NCBI GenBank assembly: GCA_019242175.1
Contig: JAFAVZ010000214.1
Span: 1-39,257 of the forward strand
Direction of reading: 5' to 3'
DNA from: Acidobacteriota bacterium
GTDB lineage: Bacteria > Acidobacteriota > Thermoanaerobaculia > Gp7-AA8
Length of the DNA stretch: 39,257 nucleotides
Positions 1-13,099 of the stretch are shown here, piece by piece. The translations under genes and the position numbers were made by a program. Every line of letters starts with the position of its first letter. The first letter of the stretch is position 1. The notes under the pieces were generated by a model. The model had not been told where the DNA came from. It did not search any database and saw only the letters and a program-made list of their open reading frames with translations.

Positions 1-2991
1 GCTCCTGTCCCTGCGGAATCGGCTGCCGACGTCGAAACGCCGGTCAGACTCGTATCCGCCATGTGCTGGTTCAGTCTGTCGCCGTTCGATATCCGTTCGA
101 AGGTGGCGCCGCATCGCGTCATTGCGCGCCAAGGCCGGCCGCTGTACCTCAATGTCGAATTGACGGTTCCACGGAATCAGGAGCCGTTTCTGGCGCGTCT
201 GTACGTGCAGTCGGAGCAGCTCAGTACATCCGATTGTCATCCCCATACCCACAGTTCGACCGACGAGAGCGTGTTCGCGTCCGGCGACGTCGTCACGGCC
301 GTCTACAACATCTGGCCGCGTCCCGGACGTACGTGGTCGGCCTCCGACTTTCAGGTCGTCGTCGAATCCGCTGCGGAAGTCGCGGTCGACACGACCTTCC
401 TCAATCAATTCGAGCTCGAATACCTCTCCCTCCCCGACATAGCACTGCCGACGCAGCAGGAAGCATTCGCAGCGCTGCTCCGCGAGACCGCTATCTGGCG
501 CAAAGACCCGGCATCGCGTACGACGTTGTTCGTCGCGCCGCCGGGTGCGGGCAAGTCGCATCTGCTGGGAAAATTGCGTCGCAAGCTCGCGTCCGAGCGC
601 GTCGAGGAGATTTACGTCGATTGCGAGACCGTGCGTGAAGACCGGTCCTTCTTCCGACAGGTGGTGCAGGATCTTCTGCCCCTGCCATCGGCAATTCTCG
701 ATGCGGAGTTGCGCGATTCGATCCGCCACTGGTGTGACGCCGTCGGCATTGGCGCGGATGCCGCCCACGACGTCGTGGAGGATCTCTGTGGAGCGAATGA
801 TCGCGAATCGCGATTAGCCCCACGCCATCGCGCAGAACTCCTGTCGTTGCTCCTCGGCCAGCGCTCCTCAGTCCTGCCACAGGTCCTCATCGTCGAAGAT
901 CTGCATAAAGCAGCGCCATCGCTCCTGAGCCTCCTGTGGCAATTGGCGTCCGCGGTGAGAGACAGCGGACGCGGACGGATCCTGTTCCTCTTCTGCACGC
1001 GGCCGTATGCCAGCGATACGTCCGAGCTCCGCACCGAGTGGCTGTCGCTTCTGGGGAAACTCGCGAAATCCGACACCGCGACGCTTTTGACCCTCGATCA
1101 GCCCACTCGGGGGGCAGCCGAGCGGTTCCTGTCTGCCGTTGTGGAAGGGCTGGAGACGTACCACATCGAGCCGATCATTACAGCGGCCGGCAGTTCGCCC
1201 TACGCACTTCGCGAGGCGCTCCTGTATCTGCTGCTGGAAAACGTGCTGGAAGTCCGCAGCGATGTATCACCAGTGCTGTCGGTGGTGGACCCTCCGCGGC
1301 TCACGAATATCTGCGCCTCGCCGAAACTCCAGCAGGCCACGCAGGAGCGTCTGCAGATTCTCTTTGGAAATCAGCCCGAATGGCTGCGGCGGTTTCTGCT
1401 TGCGGGCGCCGCGTACGGCCGAGCATTCTTGAGTCCCGTCATCGCCCACGCACTCGGCATTCCGGATGACTACGCGCTCGATGAGGCCATCGAGACGTGC
1501 GGTCGGTGGAGCGTGGCCGCCGGATCGACAGACCGGCGGAACTGGATCGAGTTCGATCATGACCTCATTCGTGACGCCGTCCTGCGGATTGCAACGCCGC
1601 GACAACGGCAGCGCGTCAGCGGCGCGCTTTATGAGCAACTGAAGCACGACGCGCCCGAAGGAACGCTGGCACGCATCGCTTATCAGGCCGGGCACGCCGC
1701 TGACGCACTCGAACACGCCCGAAAAGCCGCACGCGAAGCGAAACGCAGCCATCGTCTCGACGACGTCGTCGAGATCAATCAACTCGCGATTCAGACGCTC
1801 GATCCGGACATGGCGCGGCTGTCGGTTCCCGACCCGACTGCGGAATATGGATTCGCGCTCGACAGCGCTATCCGGTTCGCGACACCGGCACGCGTGCCGG
1901 ACATGCAACCCCACGAGGTCGATCGAAGCGTACTGAGTCTCCTCATCGAAAACCTGGATTGTCTCGCGTCGATCGGGAGCGGCAGCAGCGGCCTGTCCGC
2001 GAGCACGCTCTCTGAGGCGTATATGATCGCGGCGCGGGCCGGAGAGGATGAGGCGGAGGCGCATCTCGCCGCGCTCGAAGGCCGAGTCCGCTTTGAACGG
2101 GACGAAGTCGAGAAAGCACTTGAGCTCCATCAGCTCGCCGAACGGCGTTTTGCGCGTGCCGGCGTGAAGCGCAGTCGGGCGCGTGCGGAGAACTTCATTC
2201 GCCTGGCCATCTGCTACCGAACACTAGGCGAGCAGGAGCGTTCCTTCGAGCATCTTCGGCTTGCGATGCGCTCCTGCGTCCGCGCCGATTGGAGCGTTCT
2301 GAACAAAATCCGGAACAATGCAGGCGCGATCTTCCTCAAGCGCGATTGGACGGAAACGCGCGTCCAGTGGGAGAAAGAGCTCGCCCACGCCCGCCGCCAC
2401 CACCTCGACATCCGCGTCGTCCACGCTCTCCTCGGCCTGAGTTTTCTCGATCTGTTCGAACGCGATCTGGAGAACGGCGCGGAGAAGACTCGCCATGCGA
2501 TCGAAATCATTCAGCGGCTCCGGCTCGACAATCAAAGCGTGCGCGCCGCCCTCAATATGTCGGTCTACCATATCATGCGCCGCGACTACGATCAGGCGTT
2601 CGTCTGGCTGCAGGACGGCGAGAAGACAGCGCTGCGCCACCGCATTGGAAGGCGTCTGTGGCGCGTGGTGAGTAACATGGGCACGGTACACGAGCTGCGC
2701 GGAGAGACGAGACTCTGTGTCATACGCGACCGCCAGGCCGCGAATCTGCTGCTGCGGAGCGGTGAAGCGGACGCGCCGGCGCCGCATGGCCGGCAGATCC
2801 TCGCGCTCGTCAATCTCCTCCTGCGCAGAAACAGCGGCATCGGGACAGAGGATCCCGCGCCGCCCTTGCCGCCGGAGACGGGCGATTACGCCGCGATCGT
2901 CGAACGGCAGCGTGCCGGCCAATTGCCGGATCTGATGGGGAACTACTGTGTCGATCTGCCGGTCGGCCCGCGCTTTCTTCTAACCGAGTAG
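1..2991 (+). CDS. AAA/NTPase protein with C-terminal TPR-like helical region (LuxR/MalT- or STAND-like); 5' end open at window edge
   Basis: Walker A motif APPGAGKS and DEAD/hhhhED-type motif VLIVEDLHKAAPS; helical repeat-like C-terminal half. The frame is open from base 1 (APVPAESAADVETPVRLVSAM...), so the annotated ATG at 61 may not be the true start. Confidence 0.7.
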   Translation, partial: APVPAESAADVETPVRLVSAMCWFSLSPFDIRSKVAPHRVIARQGRPLYLNVELTVPRNQEPFLARLYVQSEQLSTSDCHPHTHSSTDESVFASGDVVTAVYNIWPRPGRTWSASDFQVVVESAAEVAVDTTFLNQFELEYLSLPDIALPTQQEAFAALLRETAIWRKDPASRTTLFVAPPGAGKSHLLGKLRRKLASERVEEIYVDCETVREDRSFFRQVVQDLLPLPSAILDAELRDSIRHWCDAVGIGADAAHDVVEDLCGANDRESRLAPRHRAELLSLLLGQRSSVLPQVLIVEDLHKAAPSLLSLLWQLASAVRDSGRGRILFLFCTRPYASDTSELRTEWLSLLGKLAKSDTATLLTLDQPTRGAAERFLSAVVEGLETYHIEPIITAAGSSPYALREALLYLLLENVLEVRSDVSPVLSVVDPPRLTNICASPKLQQATQERLQILFGNQPEWLRRFLLAGAAYGRAFLSPVIAHALGIPDDYALDEAIETCGRWSVAAGSTDRRNWIEFDHDLIRDAVLRIATPRQRQRVSGALYEQLKHDAPEGTLARIAYQAGHAADALEHARKAAREAKRSHRLDDVVEINQLAIQTLDPDMARLSVPDPTAEYGFALDSAIRFATPARVPDMQPHEVDRSVLSLLIENLDCLASIGSGSSGLSASTLSEAYMIAARAGEDEAEAHLAALEGRVRFERDEVEKALELHQLAERRFARAGVKRSRARAENFIRLAICYRTLGEQERSFEHLRLAMRSCVRADWSVLNKIRNNAGAIFLKRDWTETRVQWEKELAHARRHHLDIRVVHALLGLSFLDLFERDLENGAEKTRHAIEIIQRLRLDNQSVRAALNMSVYHIMRRDYDQAFVWLQDGEKTALRHRIGRRLWRVVSNMGTVHELRGETRLCVIRDRQAANLLLRSGEADAPAPHGRQILALVNLLLRRNSGIGTEDPAPPLPPETGDYAAIVERQRAGQLPDLMGNYCVDLPVGPRFLLTE

Positions 2992-4674
2992 AGCAAGGGC
3001 GCGGATGGTGTCTCCGAACGTCCAAAGCCACCGCATCGTCTCGTCCAGCCGCGTCCATTCTCCGCGCATCACGAATACGAGATCTTTGTTGAGGATGAGC
3101 GCGAGAAGCCAGCACGCCGCGAGATAACGCTCGCCGTCATCCGGAATTGCATCGGCCAGTGCGCCGGCGAACGTCGTATCGCGGGCTGCGTCCTGACGCT
3201 CCACGTAATCCCACAGCCAATGCATCATGTCGAGAGGACCGGCGTAATAGCCGGTCTGATCGAAGTCGCACAACAGATAGCGCTCCGGCGGTCCGAGGAT
3301 GTGCTCCACCTTGAGCGATCCATGCGCGAACACGGGCCGCGCCGCAACGAAAGGTCGCAACTGGAGCAGTCTGTGAGTCTCGGCCAGCGCTCGAACGCCA
3401 TAGTGCGGCGGCAGCAGCGGCTGATTCCGTTTAAAGAATTCGGCGATGCGGAACAATTCGATTTGCGGGTGCATGCGGCGGCAGGCGAGCATCCCGTCAT
3501 GGACGGGAGCATGGAGTTTCGCCGCGAGATCGTCATAGCCGCGCAGAGTCGCGCCTGTCACGGCACCCGCATCCGTCGGCAATCGGCCCGTCGCATCGAC
3601 GAAAGCATCAAGCGCATCCGCTGACAGAAGTTCCGTCTCCGCGATTTCTCGTTGCAGGGCGCCGAGGGCGCGGCGGGTCTCGTCGAATGCCAGCGGTGGT
3701 GCGGCGTCGGCCCACTCCTGCAGGATCAACCCAGCGGCATCATCCCGCCCCACGACGGTGGGGACGTACGGCAGCGCGGACAGCCGCGACATGAGACTGA
3801 GCTTGTACAGTGCCGGATCGAGCAGTCGCGGCTCGGCTTGGTCGCCGTGGATCGTGTAGATCGAGGACGGCCGCCTCGAATACTGCTTCGCGTATACCGT
3901 TCCGCTGTCAAAATCGATGCGGAAGCTGAGCGAATGGCTCGAGGTCAGGCTTTGGCAATGCCTCACCGCGCGGCCAGACAGACGCTCCGCAGCCTTGGCG
4001 AGATCTGCAATCGACTGTTCCATGAACAGTTCTTCCGCAGGCGCGGCATCGACGGCTGCAGCGCTAGGCGCCGACGGTTGCAGTGATGCTTCCATCAGGG
4101 GCAGCACACGTGCGGCGTCGAATCTCTCGCGAGCCCATAGGCGGGCGTTCGCGCCGTGCCATGCAGACAATTCCGGCGCATTCACATAAGAGAGGATGCA
4201 CGCCGCGAGTGCCGCGGGATTGCCGGAATCGAACAGCATTCCGGTGTGCCCGCTCACGACGACGTCCTGTAACCCGCCGACGCGTGCTGCCACCACCGCG
4301 CTACCGCACATCATTGCCTCGACGGCCACCATCCCGAACTGCTCGCGAAACGAAGGGACGATCACGATCGTAGATCGGGAGTAGAACTCCGGAAGAGACT
4401 CATGCTCCACGCGTCCCCAGAACGTGACGGCGTCGTTCCGCATGCGCTCCGCCACGCGCGGACGTGCTAATGCGGAGCGCGCGGCAAATCGCACTTCCGC
4501 AGGCGATCCTCCGATGATCCAGACTCGCGCCGGTGCGTCCGGCCGGGCGGCCCAGACGAATTCGAGAGCGTCGAAGAAAAGCTCAATCCCTTTGCGTGAG
4601 TCCCTCAGCCTGCCGGCGTACGTAATCGTCAGCATCACACGGTCTGCGGTAGAAGACATCTCCGTCAGTTGCAT
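2980..4674 (-). CDS. Glycosyltransferase family 4 C-terminal domain fused to an aminoglycoside-phosphotransferase-like domain (3' part of a frameshifted gene)
   Basis: TITYAGRLRDSRKGIELFFDALEF and EQFGMVAVEAMMCGSAVVAARVGGLQDVV (GT4 motifs); C-terminal FAHGSLKVEHIL...YLLCDFDQTGYYAGPLDM resembles APH motifs. Confidence 0.75.
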   Translation of the reverse strand: MQLTEMSSTADRVMLTITYAGRLRDSRKGIELFFDALEFVWAARPDAPARVWIIGGSPAEVRFAARSALARPRVAERMRNDAVTFWGRVEHESLPEFYSRSTIVIVPSFREQFGMVAVEAMMCGSAVVAARVGGLQDVVVSGHTGMLFDSGNPAALAACILSYVNAPELSAWHGANARLWARERFDAARVLPLMEASLQPSAPSAAAVDAAPAEELFMEQSIADLAKAAERLSGRAVRHCQSLTSSHSLSFRIDFDSGTVYAKQYSRRPSSIYTIHGDQAEPRLLDPALYKLSLMSRLSALPYVPTVVGRDDAAGLILQEWADAAPPLAFDETRRALGALQREIAETELLSADALDAFVDATGRLPTDAGAVTGATLRGYDDLAAKLHAPVHDGMLACRRMHPQIELFRIAEFFKRNQPLLPPHYGVRALAETHRLLQLRPFVAARPVFAHGSLKVEHILGPPERYLLCDFDQTGYYAGPLDMMHWLWDYVERQDAARDTTFAGALADAIPDDGERYLAACWLLALILNKDLVFVMRGEWTRLDETMRWLWTFGDTIRALALLG

Positions 4675-5245
4675 ATGGCACGATCCGGCTTTTCGCCGCG
4701 TCGATTTCGGGATAGAGCGTCACGAGCGACTGGAATTCGTCGCGGCACACGCAGATCAGCCGATCCGCCTTCGTGAAGACATGGACTTCGCCGCGGTCGC
4801 GTGCCTCGTCCGATGCATGGGGGGACTCCTTCAATGTGCGCCGCACTCGCCCCAGCGAAAGAATGTGATGAACGTGCGGCCGGAGGCCGGATGCAATGGC
4901 CGCGAGCCCCGAAAGCCAGCTGAAACTGAGAACGCTGTCGAACGGCTTCGCCGACTGAACGATCTCGCAGACGCGCGTCTGGATCTCGTCGGCATGGCTC
5001 CAGAGGTCGTGATGCGAGAGCTCGTGACTCGGACCAATGGGGAACCGCCTGATCTCACAGCGCGAACCGAACGTCTGCCGTAACGGCTTGCCGGGCCGGC
5101 TTTGTCGCGTGACGAACAGAACGAAATGACCGCCCCGAACGAGATGCCGTCCGAGATCGAACATGAACCGCTGTGCGCCGCCATAGCGGTTCTCACCGGG
5201 CGGGTCAAAGGGGTCATCCGTGAGGGTGATGATCAGGACGTTCAC
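4583..5245 (-). CDS. Glycosyltransferase family 4 N-terminal domain (5' part of the same frameshifted gene)
   Basis: MNVLIITLTDDPFDPPGENRYGGAQRFMFDLGRHLVRGGHFVLFVTRQ...VPYATDGDVFYRRP, then reading frame is lost where ORF 2980-4674 continues with the GT4 C-domain. Confidence 0.7.
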   Translation of the reverse strand: MNVLIITLTDDPFDPPGENRYGGAQRFMFDLGRHLVRGGHFVLFVTRQSRPGKPLRQTFGSRCEIRRFPIGPSHELSHHDLWSHADEIQTRVCEIVQSAKPFDSVLSFSWLSGLAAIASGLRPHVHHILSLGRVRRTLKESPHASDEARDRGEVHVFTKADRLICVCRDEFQSLVTLYPEIDAAKSRIVPYATDGDVFYRRPCDADDYVRRQAEGLTQRD

Positions 5246-5328
5246 GATAATCCCGAGTTATCTGCTCTGAAGTTAGCTCTTAGGTTAGAGGGGCCATCGT
5301 CAGAAATTTCCCCCCCCCTCCCTCCGAA

Positions 5329-6660
5329 CTACGAAACCGCCCACCCCACCGCCCCCGCGAGCACCACCATCGCCACCGCCACACCCGACAGCAGCCAGCG
5401 GTCCTGGCGGCGGGCGCGGGCGAGCGCGTCGGCGTAGGGCATCGTTGTGTGGGCGATCATCGTGTACAGGGGGAGCCAGGTTCGGGGGGCGAGGCGGTTC
5501 AGCCACACGTCCAGTCTCTTGCGCAGGACGAAGAGGGGCGACTGCACGCGTTGGCGGAGCTCCACGAAGTTTTCCTTCGAAAGCTCGGCGAGCGTATCGG
5601 TGTGGGGGCGGCGGGAGCGTTCGTAGGAGCGGAACGCGTCGAGGCGCGACGTTGGGTGGGTGGTCGTGAGGGCGGCGGACAGGGCGGAGCAGTCCTCGAA
5701 CGCGCTGTTCATCCCCTGGCCGTAGAACGGGTAGACGGCGTGGCAAGAGTCGCCGATCAGCACGATCCAGTCGTTGAGGTGCCAGGGGGCGGTGCGGGTG
5801 GTCACCAGCGAGCCGACGGGGTGGCGTTCCCACTGCGCGAGGAGCTCGGGCAGTTGCGGCACGAGGTCGGGGAAGTAGCGCGTGAAGAACGACGAGATGG
5901 CGGTGCGGTCGGGCAGCGTCGCGAAGCTGTCGGGGCCTTCGAACGGCAGGAACAGCGTCAGCGTGTGGGAGCCGTTGCGGTTCGCGTGGGACACGATCAG
6001 GCAGTGGCCGCGGGGCCAGACGTGCAGCGCGTTCAGCTTCAGCTGCGACGTTCCGTCGGGGCGGGCGGGGAGGTTCAGCTCCTTGTAGCCCCACTCCAGG
6101 AACTCCTTGCTGAAGTTTGCCCGTTGGCCGCGTTGCATCTCCTCGCGGATCTTCGAGAACGCGCCGTCGGCGCCCACGATCCAATCCGCGGTGATGGGAG
6201 TGACGGTGCCGGTGGCGTCGGCGATCTGGATCGAGCGCGTCGCGGCATCGACGCCGACGCAGCGGTGCTCGAAGTGCAGTTGGACCGAGGGGTGGGCTTC
6301 GGCGCGGTCGAGGAGGAGGTCGTTCAGCTCGTTGCGGTCGATCGAGTGCAGCACTTCCTGGCGGTTCTTCCCGTAGGGCTGGAAGCGCGCGGTGCCGTCG
6401 AGCGTGTGGATCACCCGGCCTTCCATCGGGACGGCGAGCGAGAGCACCTCGTCGCGCAGGCCGACTTCGGACAGCGCGGCGATGCCGCGTTTGGAGAGAC
6501 CGAGGTTGATGGAGCGGCCTTCGGCGCCCCGGCGGGCGCGGGGGTCGGGGCGGCGCTCGTAGACGTCGACGCGGTGCCCCTGTTGCGCGAGGCGCAGCGC
6601 GAAGAGCGAGCCGGCGAGACCGCCGCCGATGACGGCAACGTGATCCTTCCCCTGGTCCAT
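5329..6660 (-). CDS. kmo: Kynurenine 3-monooxygenase-like FAD-dependent monooxygenase
   Basis: MDQGKDHVAVIGGGLAGSLFALRLAQQGHRVDVYERRPDPR (FAD-binding GxGxxG), RSINLGLSKRG, DRNELNDLLL, GDSCHAVYPFYGQGMNSAFEDC; hydrophobic C-terminal tail. Start chosen at 6660, with 2 bp between the upstream stop and this ATG. Confidence 0.85.
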   Translation of the reverse strand: MDQGKDHVAVIGGGLAGSLFALRLAQQGHRVDVYERRPDPRARRGAEGRSINLGLSKRGIAALSEVGLRDEVLSLAVPMEGRVIHTLDGTARFQPYGKNRQEVLHSIDRNELNDLLLDRAEAHPSVQLHFEHRCVGVDAATRSIQIADATGTVTPITADWIVGADGAFSKIREEMQRGQRANFSKEFLEWGYKELNLPARPDGTSQLKLNALHVWPRGHCLIVSHANRNGSHTLTLFLPFEGPDSFATLPDRTAISSFFTRYFPDLVPQLPELLAQWERHPVGSLVTTRTAPWHLNDWIVLIGDSCHAVYPFYGQGMNSAFEDCSALSAALTTTHPTSRLDAFRSYERSRRPHTDTLAELSKENFVELRQRVQSPLFVLRKRLDVWLNRLAPRTWLPLYTMIAHTTMPYADALARARRQDRWLLSGVAVAMVVLAGAVGWAVS

Positions 6661-6662
6661 GG

Positions 6663-7439
6663 CTAGGTCGCGACCTCTTCGGGCGTGCGGATCTCGATCT
6701 CGGCCGTCACGAGCGCGTCGAGGGCGGCGTCGAAGTTGTTGCGGCTGATCTGCGCGCCGAGGCGTCGGAGATAGGAGCGAATGAACTCCGCGCGGATCGG
6801 CGGCGGATAGAGCATCCGCTGCAGGAACGGCAGGTCCGTTTCCACCATGTGGCGGATGGCGAGCGCCGGGATCGGGCTGCGCAGGGGGCGGAAGTCCGCG
6901 TTGCGCAGGCCGGGGCTCTCGTTGCGCTCGTGGAACTCGCCGATCATCAGGCCGGCGTCGACGAAACGCGCCTTCAGCTGCGCCTGCACGTCGTCGATGA
7001 CCCACGCGTCTTCGGTCGCGACGTTCGGGAAGACGATCACCATCGCCTTCCAGCTCGCGTCCTCGCCGCTCTTCGGCTCGAGCTCGAGGAAGAGATCGCG
7101 GAACAGGCCGATGATCTCGATGATGGCCTGGCGGTCGCCGCGGCCGAGGGAGCATTCGGCGAGCCAGATGGTGTCCTGGATGATCGCGCCGGGGACGAAC
7201 GGGCAGACGGCGCCGGGGCGTCCCAGCTCGCGGTGCGGGCGGCCGAGGAAACGGCGCATCCATTGCGCGGTGACTCGCAACGGATGCTCTTCCGCCATCA
7301 GGTTCTCGACCTGCGTGAACGTGAAGAGTTGCGGAGATGCGGGCATCGGGGGCGCTTCCGACTGGATGGACAGTCCGGCTGCGCGTGCCGCGTGCGGGCA
7401 ACCGGCGGCTAGTGCTTTTTCGTGAAGGTCGTCGCTCAT
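6663..7439 (-). CDS. Conserved protein of unknown function, DUF6875-like
   Basis: MSDDLHEKALAAGCPHAARAAGLS...WMRRFLGRPHRELGRPGAVCPFVPGAIIQDTIW...; the LGRPGxVCPFVP segment matches my recollection of DUF6875. The family name needs a profile search. Confidence 0.5.
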   Translation of the reverse strand: MSDDLHEKALAAGCPHAARAAGLSIQSEAPPMPASPQLFTFTQVENLMAEEHPLRVTAQWMRRFLGRPHRELGRPGAVCPFVPGAIIQDTIWLAECSLGRGDRQAIIEIIGLFRDLFLELEPKSGEDASWKAMVIVFPNVATEDAWVIDDVQAQLKARFVDAGLMIGEFHERNESPGLRNADFRPLRSPIPALAIRHMVETDLPFLQRMLYPPPIRAEFIRSYLRRLGAQISRNNFDAALDALVTAEIEIRTPEEVAT

Positions 7440-7455
7440 CGTGAGTTCTCCGGAG

Positions 7456-8762
7456 TCATGCAGCGACCGCCGGCGCTGGTTCGACCGGCGCGTCGGCGAG
7501 ATCCGTCTCGACGTTGCGCAGTCCGCGCAACGCGTAGCCGGCGAGGCCGACGAGGGCCATGGCCAGTCCCGAGACAATGAAAATCAAGGCGATGCCGCGG
7601 CCGGCGCCAACGCCGATCACGCGGCCGACGGAGCCGGCCAGCGCGCCGCCGGGCATCAGCAGCGGCTCGAAAACGCGGTCCGCAAGCGGGCCGGCGATGC
7701 AGAAACCGATCGGCATCGCAGCCTCGGAAAGCACGCGCTGGATGGCGAAACATCGGCCCTGCAGCGCAGGCGGCACTTTGGTCTGCCAGATCGCGTCCTG
7801 CGACGCATTCATCACCGGCAGCGAGATGAAGAAGAGGAAGCCCATCGCGGAGAGGAACCAGATGTCCGCGCGGAGGCCGTGGCCGGCGAGCATGACGCCG
7901 GCGAAGGCGGTGAAGGCGAGCACGCCGTGGATGCGTTTCTTCGGACCGCCCCACGCGCTCATGAGGATGCCGCCGAGGAGGAGGCCGCAGCCGCCGATGG
8001 ACATCTGCATGCCGAGGGCAGCGGCGTTTGCGAACGCGAGGACCATCGGCGTGATGAGGATGCTGACGATGCCGAAGAGGAAGTTCGTGAAACCGAAGAT
8101 GCCGAGGAGGCCGAGCAGGCCGGCGCGTTCGCGGACGAACCGCCAGCCTTCCGCGGCTTCCGTCCACAACGCGCCAGGTTGCTCGTGCTCGGCCCCTGCG
8201 GGGCGGGGAATCTCGACGAGGGCGAGGGCGATGATGCTGGCGACGAACGTCACGAAGTCGACGAACAGCACGCCGTAGAGCGAGATCGTGCTCACCAGCA
8301 CGCCGGCGAGTGCGGGACCGATGATCTGCGCCGCGGCGAACGCCGTCTGCACCATTCCGTTCGCGCGGGCGAGATGCTCCTTCGGCACGAGCAGCGGGAT
8401 ACTCGCCATGTACGCGGGCATCTGGAAGCCGACGGCGACCGCCTGCAAACCGGCGGCGAGATAGATCTCCCAGATCGATAGCGCGCCGAGGGAGAGGAGG
8501 ATGCCGAGGCCGAGGACGGTGAAGGCGGCGAGGGCGTCGGCGGCGATCATCACCTTGCGCCGATCCCAACGGTCGACGAGCGCGCCGGCGAACGGCGCGA
8601 GCAGCAGCGCCGGCACGGCCATGCAGATGAAGATGAACGCGTACTGCGTCGTCGATCCGGTCTTCTGCAATACCCAGATGCCGACGGCGAACGTCGATAG
8701 GCGCGTGCCGATCACGGAGATCAGCTGGCCGATCCAGATCCAGAGAAATGCGCGGCGGCGGG

Positions 8763-8766
<4 letters not shown>
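7456..8766 (-). CDS. MFS transporter (EntS-like efflux family)
   Basis: MTRRRAFLWIWIGQLISVIGTRLSTFAVGIWVLQKTGSTTQYAFIF...FAGALVDRWDRRKVMIAADAL; about 12 hydrophobic segments; ATGA overlap with the upstream NRPS stop. Confidence 0.85.
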
Positions 8767-13097
<4,331 letters not shown>

Positions 13098-13099
13098 GG

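Noticed and set aside
4621-4680. Programmed ribosomal frameshift in the GT4 gene
   Set aside because: No recognisable slippery heptamer or stimulatory structure; a plain indel or sequencing error is more likely.
5290-5330. C-rich tract downstream of kmo as a functional element
   Set aside because: The ccccccccctccctcc run is short and intergenic; could be a sequencing-prone homopolymer, with no supporting motif.
5300-6184. 294-aa Pro/Arg-rich minus ORF overlapping kmo
   Set aside because: Out-of-frame shadow of the KMO gene with low-complexity composition.
5329-7401. 690-aa version of the KMO ORF from the track
   Set aside because: The first ~247 residues are the out-of-frame shadow of the DUF6875-like gene; the true start MDQGKDHVAVIGGG is at 6660.
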